Below are positions 12,900-23,989 of a stretch of 64,000 bases of DNA, one piece after another (the first letter of the stretch is position 1; each line of letters starts with the position of its first letter). A model generated the notes under the pieces. That model was not told the origin of the DNA. It saw only the letters and a program-made list of their open reading frames with translations, and did not search any database. A program made the translations under genes and the position numbers. The stretch covers positions 1 through 64,000 of the forward strand of contig KK211221.1 of the NCBI GenBank assembly GCA_000621185.1, given 5' to 3'. This DNA comes from Franconibacter pulveris DSM 19144 (GTDB lineage: Bacteria; Pseudomonadota; Gammaproteobacteria; Enterobacterales; Enterobacteriaceae).

Positions 12900-14007
12900 A
12901 AACAATGTTTTTGTTCCGAACCTTTACCCTCTCTACAGTAGAAAGGTGAACAAAGTTTACTGGCGCTATAAACATCCCGTCACAGGTAAGTTCCATGCGC
13001 TGGGTACCGATGAGGCAGAAGCTATAGCGATTGCTACAGAAGCTAACACGCGCCTGGCGGAACAGAGAACCCGGCAAATTCTGGCGATCAGCGACAGGAT
13101 CGCCACCAGCAAAGGCAAAGCAATCACGGTTTCTACATGGCTGGATAGATACTGGAAGATTCAGGAAGAGCGGCTGGCGACGGGCGACATCAAACTGAAC
13201 ACATTCAAACAGAAAACCAAACCGGTTTCGTTATTGCGAGAGCGAGTCGGTATGAAGCTGCTCCCATCAGTGGATGTTCGCGATATTGCTCAGTTGCTCG
13301 ATGAGTACGTCACTGCCGGTCAGCCGAGAATGGCTCAGGTCGTAAGAACTGTGCTGGTAGATATTTTTAAAGAAGCGCAGCATGCTGGTGAAGTTCCTCC
13401 GGGTTACGATCCAGCTTCAGCAACTAAAAAGCCCCGCCGAAAAATTACCCGCCAGCGCCTCAGCCTGGAGGAATGGCAGCGGATATTCGAAATTGCAGAC
13501 GCCAACCACCAATATATGGGTAACGCTATGTTACTGGCTTTGGTAACTGGCCAGCGCCTGGGTGATATTTCGAGGATGAAGTTTAGCGATGTCTGGGATG
13601 ATCAGTTACACGTTATTCAGGAGAAAACAGGAAGCAAAATAGCGATCCCATTATCGCTTCGCCTGAATGCCATTAACTGGAGTTTGCGAGATGTTATAGC
13701 GCGCTGTCGGGATTACGCGGTTAGCCCTTACCTCGTCCATTTTTTCAGGGCCACGTCGCAAGCAGAACGTGGCGCACAAGTTAAAGCGAACACGCTAACC
13801 ATGAATTTTAGTAAGGCTCGGGATAAGGCAGAAATTGACTGGGGGGAAGGAACGCCAGCGACATTCCACGAGCAGCGCTCGCTATCTGAACGTCTTTATA
13901 AGGAGCAGGGGATTGACACTAAAAAGTTGCTCGGCCACAAGTCGCAGCAACAGACCGATCGTTACAACGACGACCGAGGGAAGGACTGGACGACGATTGC
14001 AATTTAG
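12880..14007 (+). CDS. int: Tyrosine-recombinase integrase (phage 21/e14 type)
   Basis: The 375-aa product has an N-terminal arm-binding domain, a core-binding domain (about 75-165) and a catalytic domain. The catalytic arginine is in VTGQRLGDISRM, the His-x-x-Arg in TFHEQRSLSER, and the nucleophilic tyrosine in QQTDRYNDDRG. ATG 12880 is chosen because AGAGGA lies 9 nt upstream; a TTG at 12874 is the other option. It integrates the phage into the 3' end of icd, next to which it lies. Confidence 0.93.
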   Translation: MAARPRKNNVFVPNLYPLYSRKVNKVYWRYKHPVTGKFHALGTDEAEAIAIATEANTRLAEQRTRQILAISDRIATSKGKAITVSTWLDRYWKIQEERLATGDIKLNTFKQKTKPVSLLRERVGMKLLPSVDVRDIAQLLDEYVTAGQPRMAQVVRTVLVDIFKEAQHAGEVPPGYDPASATKKPRRKITRQRLSLEEWQRIFEIADANHQYMGNAMLLALVTGQRLGDISRMKFSDVWDDQLHVIQEKTGSKIAIPLSLRLNAINWSLRDVIARCRDYAVSPYLVHFFRATSQAERGAQVKANTLTMNFSKARDKAEIDWGEGTPATFHEQRSLSERLYKEQGIDTKKLLGHKSQQQTDRYNDDRGKDWTTIAI

Positions 14008-14022
14008 GTTTTTGGGGTGGGG

Positions 14023-14055
14023 TTTTGATAACTTGTTTTGATAAAATTTTGATAA
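14023..14055. repeat. Three TTTTGATAA direct repeats, probable integrase arm sites
   Basis: TTTTGATAA occurs at 14023-14031, 14036-14044 and 14047-14055, between the int stop and the icd 3' end. Short direct repeats at this spot fit the arm-type sites bound by the N-terminal domain of a lambda-type integrase. Confidence 0.6.
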
Positions 14056-14290
14056 CCGTTCGAAAACTAATAATAAAAAACGGGAACCATCAGGCTCCCG
14101 TTCTTCTTTAACCCGCCAGGCGGATTACATGTTCGCGATGATCGCGTCGCCAAACTCTGAACATTTCAGCAGCTTAGCGCCTTCCATCAGGCGTTCGAAG
14201 TCATAGGTCACGGTCTTGTTGTTGATAGCGCCTTCCATACCTTTCACGATAAGGTCAGCCGCTTCGAACCATTCCATATGACGCAGCATC
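14056..14290. other. Approximate phage-host junction (attachment site) in the 3' end of icd
   Basis: In e14 and phage 21 the crossover lies inside the last part of icd, and the phage supplies a replacement 3' end. The intact icd here next to int implies the same junction. The exact core cannot be fixed because the other end of the prophage is outside the window. The last tens of icd codons are therefore probably phage-derived. Confidence 0.45.
14075..14101 (-). terminator. icd terminator
   Basis: On the minus strand ACGGGAGCC/GGTTCCCGT (14080-14101, with one G-T pair) is followed by TTTTTTATTA. It lies just after the icd stop and would also limit transcripts entering from int. Confidence 0.85.
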
Positions 14291-15375
14291 ATTTCTGCGG
14301 AGAGAATGATGGAGCCCGGGTTCACTTTGTCCTGGCCTGCGTATTTCGGCGCGGTGCCATGGGTTGCTTCAAACAGCGCGCATTCGTCGCCAATGTTCGC
14401 GCCCGGCGCGATGCCGATGCCGCCAACCTGCGCCGCCAGGGCGTCGGAGATGTAGTCGCCGTTGAGGTTCATACAGGCGATAACGTCATACTCCGCCGGA
14501 CGCAGCAGGATCTGCTGCAGGAAGGCGTCGGCGATAACGTCTTTCACCACAATCTCTTTGCCGGTGTTCGGGTTCTTGATTTTCACCCACGGGCCGCCGT
14601 CGATAAGCTCGCCGCCGAACTCTTCGCGAGCCAGCTGGTAGCCCCAGTCTTTGAAGGCGCCTTCGGTGAACTTCATGATGTTGCCTTTGTGCACCAGGGT
14701 AACGGAATCGCGATCGTTGGTGATAGCGTATTCAATCGCCGCGCGCACCAGGCGCTTGGTGCCTTCTTCGGAGCACGGCTTGATGCCGATGCCGCAATGT
14801 TCCGGGAAGCGAATTTTCTTCACGCCCATCTCATCACGCAGGAATTTGATAACTTTGTCCGCTTCAGCGCTGTCCGCTTTCCACTCGATGCCCGCGTAAA
14901 TGTCTTCAGAGTTTTCACGGAAGATAACCATATCGGTCAGTTCCGGGTGTTTTACCGGGCTCGGGGTGCCCTGGTAGTAGCGCACCGGACGCAGGCAAAC
15001 GTACAGATCCAGCTCCTGGCGCAGCGCCACGTTCAGAGAGCGGATGCCGCCACCGACCGGCGTGGTCAGCGGGCCTTTGATCGCTACGCGATATTCACGA
15101 ATCAGATCGAGAGTTTCCTGCGGCAGCCAGACATCCTGGCCATAAACTTTGGTCGATTTCTCACCGGTGTAAATTTCCATCCAGGAAATTTTACGCTCGC
15201 CCTTGTAAGCCTTCTCAACCGCGGCGTCCACGACTTTCAGCATGGCCGGCGTCACGTCCACACCGATGCCATCCCCTTCGATAAAAGGAATAATCGGGTT
15301 ATTGGGAACATTCAGCTTGCCGTTTTGCGCTGTGATCTTTTGACCTTCCGCCGGAACAACTACTTTGCTTTCCAT
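14125..15375 (-). CDS. icd: NADP-dependent isocitrate dehydrogenase
   Basis: The 416-aa product has the same length as E. coli Icd. It converts isocitrate to 2-oxoglutarate and CO2 with NADP+ in the TCA cycle. Visible features are the phosphorylation loop [15 protein letters not shown] (target of AceK), the substrate lysine in [15 protein letters not shown], and the C-terminus [12 protein letters not shown]. An AGGAGAGG-type ribosome site precedes ATG 15375. The gene is complete even though a prophage is inserted at its 3' end. It is divergent from rluE across about 115 bp. Confidence 0.98.
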   Translation of the reverse strand: MESKVVVPAEGQKITAQNGKLNVPNNPIIPFIEGDGIGVDVTPAMLKVVDAAVEKAYKGERKISWMEIYTGEKSTKVYGQDVWLPQETLDLIREYRVAIKGPLTTPVGGGIRSLNVALRQELDLYVCLRPVRYYQGTPSPVKHPELTDMVIFRENSEDIYAGIEWKADSAEADKVIKFLRDEMGVKKIRFPEHCGIGIKPCSEEGTKRLVRAAIEYAITNDRDSVTLVHKGNIMKFTEGAFKDWGYQLAREEFGGELIDGGPWVKIKNPNTGKEIVVKDVIADAFLQQILLRPAEYDVIACMNLNGDYISDALAAQVGGIGIAPGANIGDECALFEATHGTAPKYAGQDKVNPGSIILSAEMMLRHMEWFEAADLIVKGMEGAINNKTVTYDFERLMEGAKLLKCSEFGDAIIANM

Positions 15376-15490
15376 TCACCTCTCCTTCGAGCGCTTCTGG
15401 TTGTGACTCATTTTGTTAATGATTTGTAATAGGCGTGTCAATACTAACTCAATGTCGTGCCCCATGCCACGCTATTGTGATTCAGCTATA

Positions 15491-16144
15491 ATGCGGCAAT
15501 CCATAACATCTGAAAATAGTATGCAAAAAACTTCTTCGAAAAATCACCAGCTTAAGCGTTTCAGCACACGTCAACGCGCCCGACAGCGCCCGTCTGAAGG
15601 GCCGAAGCGCCTGATTCTCTTTAACAAGCCCTACGATGTGCTGCCGCAGTTTACCGATGAGGCGGGCCGGCAAACGCTGAAAGATTTCATTCCCGTGCCA
15701 GGCGTATATGCCGCAGGCCGCCTCGATCGCGACAGCGAAGGGTTACTGGTGTTGACCAACGACGGTGCCCTGCAGGCAACGCTCACGCAGCCTGGCAAAC
15801 GCACCGGCAAAATCTATTACGTGCAGGTGGAAGGCGAGCCGACCGATGAAGCGCTGAGCGCCCTCAGAAACGGCGTCACGCTCAACGATGGCCCTACCCT
15901 GCCCGCTGGCGTGGAGCTTGTCGACGCGCCACACTGGCTGTGGCCGCGCAACCCGCCGATACGCGAACGTAAGTCAATTCCCACATCGTGGCTTAAAATC
16001 ACCCTTTACGAGGGGCGCAACCGGCAGGTCCGCCGGATGACCGCCCATGTCGGTTTTCCCACGCTGCGCCTGATCCGTTATGCGATGGGCGAATATACCC
16101 TGGATAACCTTGCCAACGGCGACTGGCGCGAAGTCGTGCTCTGA
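15491..16144 (+). CDS. rluE: 23S rRNA pseudouridine(2457) synthase
   Basis: The 217-aa product has the E. coli RluE length. It makes pseudouridine 2457 in 23S rRNA. Catalytic motif [17 protein letters not shown] includes the nucleophilic aspartate; KIYYVQVEG and [19 protein letters not shown] are the other RsuA-family blocks. ATG 15491 matches the E. coli N-terminus in length, but it overlaps a perfect TATAAT (15487-15492). If that is the -10 element, translation would start at ATG 15521 instead. Confidence 0.93.
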   Translation: MRQSITSENSMQKTSSKNHQLKRFSTRQRARQRPSEGPKRLILFNKPYDVLPQFTDEAGRQTLKDFIPVPGVYAAGRLDRDSEGLLVLTNDGALQATLTQPGKRTGKIYYVQVEGEPTDEALSALRNGVTLNDGPTLPAGVELVDAPHWLWPRNPPIRERKSIPTSWLKITLYEGRNRQVRRMTAHVGFPTLRLIRYAMGEYTLDNLANGDWREVVL

Positions 16145-16173
16145 AAAATGGCGCTCTGAAAAAGGAAACGCGA

Positions 16174-16623
16174 ATGTTTAAACCGCATGTTACGGTCGCC
16201 TGCATTGTGCACGCGAAGGGCAAATTTCTTGTTGTTGAGGAAACCATTAACGGCAAAGCGCTGTGGAACCAGCCGGCAGGCCATCTGGAAGCGGATGAAA
16301 CGCTGCAGGAAGCGGCGCGCCGCGAGCTGTGGGAAGAGACGGGCATTACAGCCGAACCGCAGCATTTTTTACGTCTGCATCAGTGGCTCGCGCCGGATAA
16401 TACGCCGTTCCTGCGTTTTCTCTTCAGCATTGAGCTTGAGGATTGCGTGCCGACACAGCCGCACGACAGCGATATTGACTGCTGCCGCTGGGTCAGCGCC
16501 GATGAGATCCTGAACGCGGATAATCTGCGCTCGCCGCTGGTGGCGGAAAGCATCCGCACCTGGCAGCGCGGCGAGCGTTATCCGCTGTCGCTGATTGGCG
16601 CCTTTAACTGGCCGTTTCACTGA
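16174..16623 (+). CDS. nudJ: Nudix phosphohydrolase NudJ
   Basis: This 149-aa protein carries a full Nudix box [20 protein letters not shown] followed by TGI. NudJ hydrolyses hydroxymethylpyrimidine pyrophosphate and nucleoside di-/triphosphates, so it is linked to thiamin metabolism and pool cleaning. It starts 29 bp after rluE, in the E. coli order rluE-nudJ, and is probably cotranscribed. In E. coli mnmA follows directly; here a chemoreceptor gene intervenes. Confidence 0.93.
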   Translation: MFKPHVTVACIVHAKGKFLVVEETINGKALWNQPAGHLEADETLQEAARRELWEETGITAEPQHFLRLHQWLAPDNTPFLRFLFSIELEDCVPTQPHDSDIDCCRWVSADEILNADNLRSPLVAESIRTWQRGERYPLSLIGAFNWPFH

Positions 16624-16838
16624 GCGCACATTATCCTTCCTCGCCCCGCCCGGGGCGTTAAACGCCGTTTCGTCCACTTTTTTATTTCTTTCCGAAATAT
16701 TTAACGCCAGCTAAACGTGCTGCGTACCGGCGCTACAATCAGCACGTTCGTTCATCACGCGACCATCCCCTGTATTTGCCTGCTGCTTTGCCCGCTAAAC
16801 GCCTCTTTATTACGCCACCCACCGCCGCTTTGCCGCTG
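16624..16838. other. Intergenic region upstream of the chemoreceptor
   Basis: No supported gene. It may hold the nudJ transcript end; a CCCCGCCCGGGG palindromic run and T-rich stretch occur at about 16642-16690. The sigma-28 promoter follows. Confidence 0.35.
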
Positions 16839-16839
16839 C

Positions 16840-16866
16840 TAAAGGACAAAAAACAGCCGCCGATAG
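16840..16866 (+). promoter_or_regulatory. Sigma-28 (FliA) promoter
   Basis: TAAAGGAC, 11 nt, GCCGATAG closely matches the FliA consensus TAAA-N15-GCCGATAA, with the 15-nt spacing exact. It lies about 70 nt before the chemoreceptor start, tying that gene to the flagellar class-3 regulon. Confidence 0.85.
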
Positions 16867-16938
16867 AACGGTAACAGGGAGGCATTTATTGATAAGGAAT
16901 GGCAATGACTTGATAAAGGTTTACCCTGAGGAGCCGTG

Positions 16939-18888
16939 ATGGCCAGAGAATATGTTTCCAGGAAAATGAGTACCCGGGCGCAGATGTTGTTGACAGGCGC
17001 CTTAACCATCACGCTGGGCTTTGTGATGACTATCGGGGTACTGAGCTGGCAATCCAGTGCTGAGCAAAAATCGCTGGCGGAAAGTTATTTACAGCAGATA
17101 GCCCGCAGCGAAGCGCTCAAAATCCAGCAGGAGCTCAACTACGCCCGCGATGTGGCGCATAACCTCGGTCACAGCATCGCGGCGCTGCCCCGCGCCGGTA
17201 TCACCGACCGCAACGTTGCCAACACACTGCTGGAATCCGCGCTGCGCGATAACCCTGACTACCTCTCCGTGTCAGTAATTTTTGAAGAAAACGCCTTTGA
17301 CGGGCGCGATGCGGAATTCGCCGACAAGCCAGGTCAGGCGCCAAAAGGCCGCTACGCCTTCTTTGTGGATCACGACCAGGCGGGCCATTATCAGTTTCAT
17401 CCTCTGCTCTCCTACTCAACGCCTGGCCAGGGGGATTATTACCTGATCCCGCAAAAAACGCAGAAGGATACCCTGATTGAACCCTACAGCTACGCCTATA
17501 ACGGCGTGCCGACGCTGCTCACGTCGGTCGCGGCGCCGATTATGGTCGAAGGTAAATTACAGGCGGTGGTGACGTCCGATATTTCGCTGGCCTCGTTACA
17601 GCAACGAGTGAATCAGATTAAGCCGTGGGAAGGCGGCGGCTACGCCGTGCTGCTCTCAACTGCCGGTAAGGTTATCTCCTATCCCGATAAAAAGCTCACC
17701 AGCAAACCGTTTCCCGGCGATACCGCAGGTTTTAGCTCGAAAGTCGCCGAGCAGCGCGATCCTGTCCTTGGCGAAGATGCGTTAGTCACCTGGCAGCCGG
17801 TGAGCATCGGCAACAGCACCGATAACTGGTATCTGGGCGTCGTGGCGCCGGTAAGCCAGGTGATGGCTGCCGCCAATCAGCAGCTACGAAACGCCATTAT
17901 TCTGATGGTGGTGAGCATTCTGCTGGTGAGCGCGCTGCTGGGGATAGTCTTCAGCCGCAAAGTGCTTAAACCGCTCGGCGGCGAACCGCGGGAAGCGGCC
18001 ACCATCGCCCTGGCGGTGGCGGAAGGCAAACTTGATAACGCTATCGAAGTAAAAGCTGGCGATAGCGGCAGCCTGTTCTTTGCGCTGCACACCATGCAGG
18101 CGCAGCTGCGCCAGATGGTCGGGCAAATCAAAGCGGCCAGCAATTCGGTGCGCGAAGGCGCGGGCGAGATTGTCAGCGGCAACATTAACCTCTCCTCCCG
18201 CACCGAGCAGCAGGCGTCGGCGCTGGAGCAGACCGCCGCCAGCATGGAGCAGATCAGCGCCACCGTGAAGCACAACGCCGATAACGCGCATCAGGCTACG
18301 GCGTTGACGGCTAACGCCACCCAGATAGCCAGCCGGGGCGAAGCGCTGGTAGGCCAGGTCGTGCAGACCATGGCGCAGATAGACGACAGCGCGAAGAAAA
18401 TCGGCGATATCACCACCATGATCAACAGCATCGCGTTTCAGACCAATATCCTCGCGCTTAACGCGGCGGTGGAAGCGGCGCGTGCCGGCGAACAGGGCCG
18501 CGGCTTCGCCGTGGTGGCCTCGGAAGTGCGCAATCTCGCGCAGCGCAGCGCCAGCGCGGTGAAAGAGATAGCCGCACTTATTGAAGAGTCCAGCCAGCGT
18601 GTGGAAAACGGCGTTCAGCTGGTTAACGACGCGGGCAAAACCATGCAGGAGATGACGCAGGCGGTGCATTCGGTGCAGACCATTATTGGCGAAATCGTCA
18701 GCGCCTCGGATGAGCAGTCTAAAGGCATAAGCCAGGTGACCATCGCCGTCAATGAAATGGATGGCGTCACCCAGCAAAACGCCGCGCTGGTGCAACAGAT
18801 GGCGGCAGCGGCCAGCTCGCTTGAAGAACAGGCTCAGCAACTCGCGCAAACCGTCGAACAGTTCACGCTCGACGAACGCTTCGCGTAA
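16939..18888 (+). CDS. Methyl-accepting chemotaxis protein with periplasmic Cache domain
   Basis: This is a 649-aa chemoreceptor. TM1 is about residues 15-38 and a ~270-residue periplasmic region of dCache type follows, containing [21 protein letters not shown] and [10 protein letters not shown]2 is about 315-335, then HAMP and a cytoplasmic signalling domain whose hairpin tip reads [20 protein letters not shown] with [13 protein letters not shown]. It ends LDERFA, without the NWETF pentapeptide that tethers CheR, so it probably depends on other receptors for efficient methylation. ATG 16939 follows GAGGAG with 5-nt spacing. The ligand is unknown; Cache receptors often sense amino or organic acids. 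It is absent from this place in E. coli. Confidence 0.92.
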   Translation: MAREYVSRKMSTRAQMLLTGALTITLGFVMTIGVLSWQSSAEQKSLAESYLQQIARSEALKIQQELNYARDVAHNLGHSIAALPRAGITDRNVANTLLESALRDNPDYLSVSVIFEENAFDGRDAEFADKPGQAPKGRYAFFVDHDQAGHYQFHPLLSYSTPGQGDYYLIPQKTQKDTLIEPYSYAYNGVPTLLTSVAAPIMVEGKLQAVVTSDISLASLQQRVNQIKPWEGGGYAVLLSTAGKVISYPDKKLTSKPFPGDTAGFSSKVAEQRDPVLGEDALVTWQPVSIGNSTDNWYLGVVAPVSQVMAAANQQLRNAIILMVVSILLVSALLGIVFSRKVLKPLGGEPREAATIALAVAEGKLDNAIEVKAGDSGSLFFALHTMQAQLRQMVGQIKAASNSVREGAGEIVSGNINLSSRTEQQASALEQTAASMEQISATVKHNADNAHQATALTANATQIASRGEALVGQVVQTMAQIDDSAKKIGDITTMINSIAFQTNILALNAAVEAARAGEQGRGFAVVASEVRNLAQRSASAVKEIAALIEESSQRVENGVQLVNDAGKTMQEMTQAVHSVQTIIGEIVSASDEQSKGISQVTIAVNEMDGVTQQNAALVQQMAAAASSLEEQAQQLAQTVEQFTLDERFA

Positions 18889-19067
18889 TACGACGCGGGG
18901 CCTTTTTCAGGCCCCCGTCCCCTTCCCGTTCTCTTCACCCCTCTGCCGCCGCGCTATTCGCAATTATTGCCGCTAAGGGCTTTAATTTGGCCTGCGCGGG
19001 CACGGCGGTGCGCGCAGGGGGTGTCTGCGCGGTCAGTGCGTGCTAGAATACGCCGCCTTTGTTTTAA

Positions 19068-20192
<1,125 letters not shown>

Positions 20193-20222
20193 CGGGTAAA
20201 CAGCGCACGTAAAGGAGGAAGT

Positions 20223-20852
20223 GTGGCGAAGAATTATTATGATATTACGCTGGCGCTGGCTGGCATCTGTCAGTCCGCCCGTCTGGTGCAACAGCTGGCG
20301 CATCAGGGACACTGCGACAGCGAAGCGATGCGTGTTTCGCTTAGCAGCGTTATCGATCTCAACCCCGCCTCCACGCTCGGCGTTTTTGGCGGCAACGAAG
20401 CGAACCTGCGCACTGGCCTCGAAACCCTTATCGGCGTGCTCAACGCCAGCAGCCGCCAGGGGCTCAGCGCCGAACTGACGCGCTACACCCTAAGCCTGAT
20501 GGTGCTGGAACGTAAGCTTGAAAGCAGCAAAGGGGCGATGGAGACCCTTGGCGAACGCATCGCTGGCCTGCAGCGCCAGCTTGAACACTTCGACCTTGAG
20601 TCCGAGACCCTGCTAAGCGCCATGGCGGGGATTTATGTTGATGTCGTAAGCCCGCTGGGCCCGCGTATTCAGGTGATGGGGTCGCCCGCCGTGCTGCAAA
20701 GCCCGCAGGTGCAGGCCAAAGTGCGCGCCTGCCTGCTGGCGGGCATTCGCGCCGCCGTGCTGTGGCGTCAGACAGGCGGTGGCCGCCTGCAGTTAATGTT
20801 TTCCCGTAATCGTCTGGTGACCCAGGCGAAACAGATTCTTGCTCATTGTTAA
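20223..20852 (+). CDS. hflD: High-frequency lysogenization protein HflD
   Basis: The 209-aa product aligns by eye with E. coli HflD (213 aa), with conserved [20 protein letters not shown] and [16 protein letters not shown] blocks. It is a helical, membrane-associated protein that in E. coli interacts with lambda CII and lowers lysogenization. GTG 20223 follows a strong AAGGAGG site. It lies between mnmA and purB exactly as in E. coli. Confidence 0.95.
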   Translation: MAKNYYDITLALAGICQSARLVQQLAHQGHCDSEAMRVSLSSVIDLNPASTLGVFGGNEANLRTGLETLIGVLNASSRQGLSAELTRYTLSLMVLERKLESSKGAMETLGERIAGLQRQLEHFDLESETLLSAMAGIYVDVVSPLGPRIQVMGSPAVLQSPQVQAKVRACLLAGIRAAVLWRQTGGGRLQLMFSRNRLVTQAKQILAHC

Positions 20853-20868
20853 CCTCCCGGAGTTGTGA

Positions 20869-22242
<1,374 letters not shown>

Positions 22243-22250
22243 ACCAGCAT

Positions 22251-22279
22251 GCGCCACCTTCGGGTGGCGTTTTTTTTTG
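22251..22279 (+). terminator. purB terminator
   Basis: A perfect GCCACC/GGTGGC stem (CGCCACC at 22252-22258 with GGTGGCG at 22263-22269) with the stable TTCG loop is followed by nine Ts. Confidence 0.95.
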
Positions 22280-22305
22280 CCTGTCTGTCTAAAAGGAGAA
22301 GGATG

Positions 22306-23229
22306 ATGAAACGCTATCTCGATCTCAGCGCCTCTGAACTGGCGAACATAGAAAAAGCAGAGCTGCTCTATGCCATTCGCGCCAGCGAGGGCCGCATTCT
22401 GGTCAGCGAGTGCATCGGGGCGACCCAGCCGCTGCTTAACACCATCACCAACGCCGAGCTGGCGGCGAGCCAGGGCGCCGATATTCTGCTGCTCAACCTT
22501 TTTGACGTACAGGCGCCGCATATCGCCGGGCTGCCGGAAGGCATCGCGCCGCAAGAGACGCTACGCGAGCTTAAGCGCCTGACCGGCCGGGTGATTGGCG
22601 TTAACCTGGAAGCGGTAGACCCGGCTTACGCCACGGAGCATAACGATTTTTGGCAAATGACCGCCGGGCGCGCCGCAACGGTGGAAAACGCGCAAAAGCT
22701 GTATGAGATGGGCGCGCGCATCGTGGTGCTTACCGGCAACCCTAACAACGGCGTCAGCAACCAGGCCATCGCCGATGCGCTGAAAGCGATTCGCGATGCG
22801 GTGGGCGACAAGCTGGTGCTGATTACCGGGAAAATGCACGGCGCGGGGATTGTGCGCGAAAGCGGCAGCGCGCTTATCAGCGAGCGGGATATCGCGCTGT
22901 TTGTTGAAAATGGCGCCGACGTGGTGCTGCTTCCGGCTCCCGGCACGATCCCCGGCATGTCGCAGGAGAAAGTGGCGAAGCTCATTGATTTCACCCACCA
23001 GCAGGGGGCGCTGGCGATGACCGCCATCGGCACCTCGCAGGAAGGGGCCGAGCGCGAAACCATCCGCCAGATGGCGTTGATGAGCAAGATGGCAGGCGCG
23101 GATCTTCACCATATCGGCGATACCGGCTGGCTCGGACTCGCCCTGCCGGAAAACATTTTCACCTATAGCGTGGCAATACGCGGCGTACGCCACACTTACA
23201 GCCGTATCGCCCGCTCGGTGCTGCGCTAA
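22306..23229 (+). CDS. DUF7916-like TIM-barrel protein (PEP-mutase-like)
   Basis: The product is 307 aa. The alternating beta/alpha pattern and motifs LVSECIG, GADILLLNLFD, GRVIGVNLE, ARIVVLTGNPNNGVSN, LVLITGKMHGAG, ADVVLLPAPGTIPGMS and MTAIGTSQEGAERETIRQ fit a TIM barrel. I recall this pattern from proteins annotated as PEP phosphonomutase-like or DUF7916, often near sugar PTS genes. The reaction is unknown. ATG 22306 has AAGGAG with 7-nt spacing; the adjacent ATG 22303 is nearer to it. The gene sits between purB and phoP, which are adjacent in E. coli, so it is an insertion or an E. coli loss. Confidence 0.65.
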   Translation: MKRYLDLSASELANIEKAELLYAIRASEGRILVSECIGATQPLLNTITNAELAASQGADILLLNLFDVQAPHIAGLPEGIAPQETLRELKRLTGRVIGVNLEAVDPAYATEHNDFWQMTAGRAATVENAQKLYEMGARIVVLTGNPNNGVSNQAIADALKAIRDAVGDKLVLITGKMHGAGIVRESGSALISERDIALFVENGADVVLLPAPGTIPGMSQEKVAKLIDFTHQQGALAMTAIGTSQEGAERETIRQMALMSKMAGADLHHIGDTGWLGLALPENIFTYSVAIRGVRHTYSRIARSVLR

Positions 23230-23240
23230 GCCGCCCCGGC

Positions 23241-23275
23241 GGTTTAAAGAATGTTTATCACGCTGGCGGCATAAT
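23241..23275 (+). promoter_or_regulatory. PhoP box and phoPQ promoter
   Basis: The direct repeat GGTTTA-N5-TGTTTA (23241-23257) matches the PhoP box. It lies 12 bp upstream of a CATAAT -10 element (23270-23275), the usual geometry for PhoP-activated promoters. phoPQ is therefore likely autoregulated. Confidence 0.85.
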
Positions 23276-23317
23276 TAGCGTTACACTATTTATGCAATTG
23301 ATATAAGAGGATTCACG

Positions 23318-23989
23318 ATGCGCGTGCTGGTTGTGGAGGATAACGCCCTGCTGCGTCACCATCTTAAGGTGCAGCTGAGCGAACTGGGTCATCAGGTCGA
23401 TGCCGCGGAAGACGCGAAAGAGGCGGATTATTTCCTCAACGAACACCTGCCCGATATCGCCATCGTGGATTTAGGGCTGCCTGACGAAGATGGCCTGAGC
23501 CTTATCAAACGCTGGCGCAACCACGATGTCACCCTGCCGGTGCTGGTGCTCACCGCCCGCGAAGGCTGGCAGGATAAAGTGGAAGTGCTGGGCGCCGGGG
23601 CGGATGATTACGTCACCAAACCGTTTCATATTGAAGAGGTAGTGGCGCGCATGCAGGCGCTGCTGCGCCGTAATAGCGGCCTTGCCTCGCAGATTATCTC
23701 CCTGCCGCCCTTTCAGCTCGATCTCTCCCGCCGTGAACTCGCCATCCATGATAACCCTGTCAAGCTCACTGCGTTTGAGTACACCATTATGGAAACGCTT
23801 ATCCGCAACGTCGGCAAAGTGGTGAGCAAAGAGTCGCTGATGCTTCAGCTTTACCCGGACGCCGAGCTGCGTGAAAGCCATACTATCGACGTGCTGATGG
23901 GCCGCCTGCGTAAGAAGATTCAGGCAGAGCACGCCGGCGAGGTGATAACCACCGTACGCGGCCAGGGCTACCGCTTCGACCTGCGATAG
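23318..23989 (+). CDS. phoP: Response regulator PhoP
   Basis: The 223-aa product matches E. coli PhoP in length. The receiver domain has the acidic pocket (VVEDN), the phospho-acceptor aspartate in [14 protein letters not shown] and the lysine in VTKPFHIEE. The OmpR-type winged helix ends [13 protein letters not shown]. It controls genes for low-magnesium, acid and antimicrobial-peptide responses. Its stop is followed at once by the phoQ start, so the two are cotranslated. A PhoP box lies upstream. Confidence 0.98.
   Translation: MRVLVVEDNALLRHHLKVQLSELGHQVDAAEDAKEADYFLNEHLPDIAIVDLGLPDEDGLSLIKRWRNHDVTLPVLVLTAREGWQDKVEVLGAGADDYVTKPFHIEEVVARMQALLRRNSGLASQIISLPPFQLDLSRRELAIHDNPVKLTAFEYTIMETLIRNVGKVVSKESLMLQLYPDAELRESHTIDVLMGRLRKKIQAEHAGEVITTVRGQGYRFDLR

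Larger units (their letters stand above)
1..14124. mobile_element. Lambdoid prophage integrated at icd (partial, integrase-side portion)
   Basis: The order int, xis, pL genes, CI-like repressor, Cro, YmfL-like regulator, O-like initiator, adenine methylase, RusA, DUF968, Q and a holin start is that of a lambdoid phage. The integrase ends about 120 bp from the 3' end of icd, the target of e14 and phage 21, and the YmfL-like gene also matches e14. No exo/bet recombination genes are seen in the pL operon. The head, tail and remaining lysis genes and the second attachment site lie left of position 1, so completeness cannot be judged. Confidence 0.95.

Noticed and set aside
14278..15429. 383-codon plus-strand frame opposite icd
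   Set aside because: Antisense shadow; icd on the minus strand is certain.
17884..18849. 321-codon minus-strand frame opposite the chemoreceptor
   Set aside because: Histidine/arginine-rich shadow of the repetitive signalling domain.
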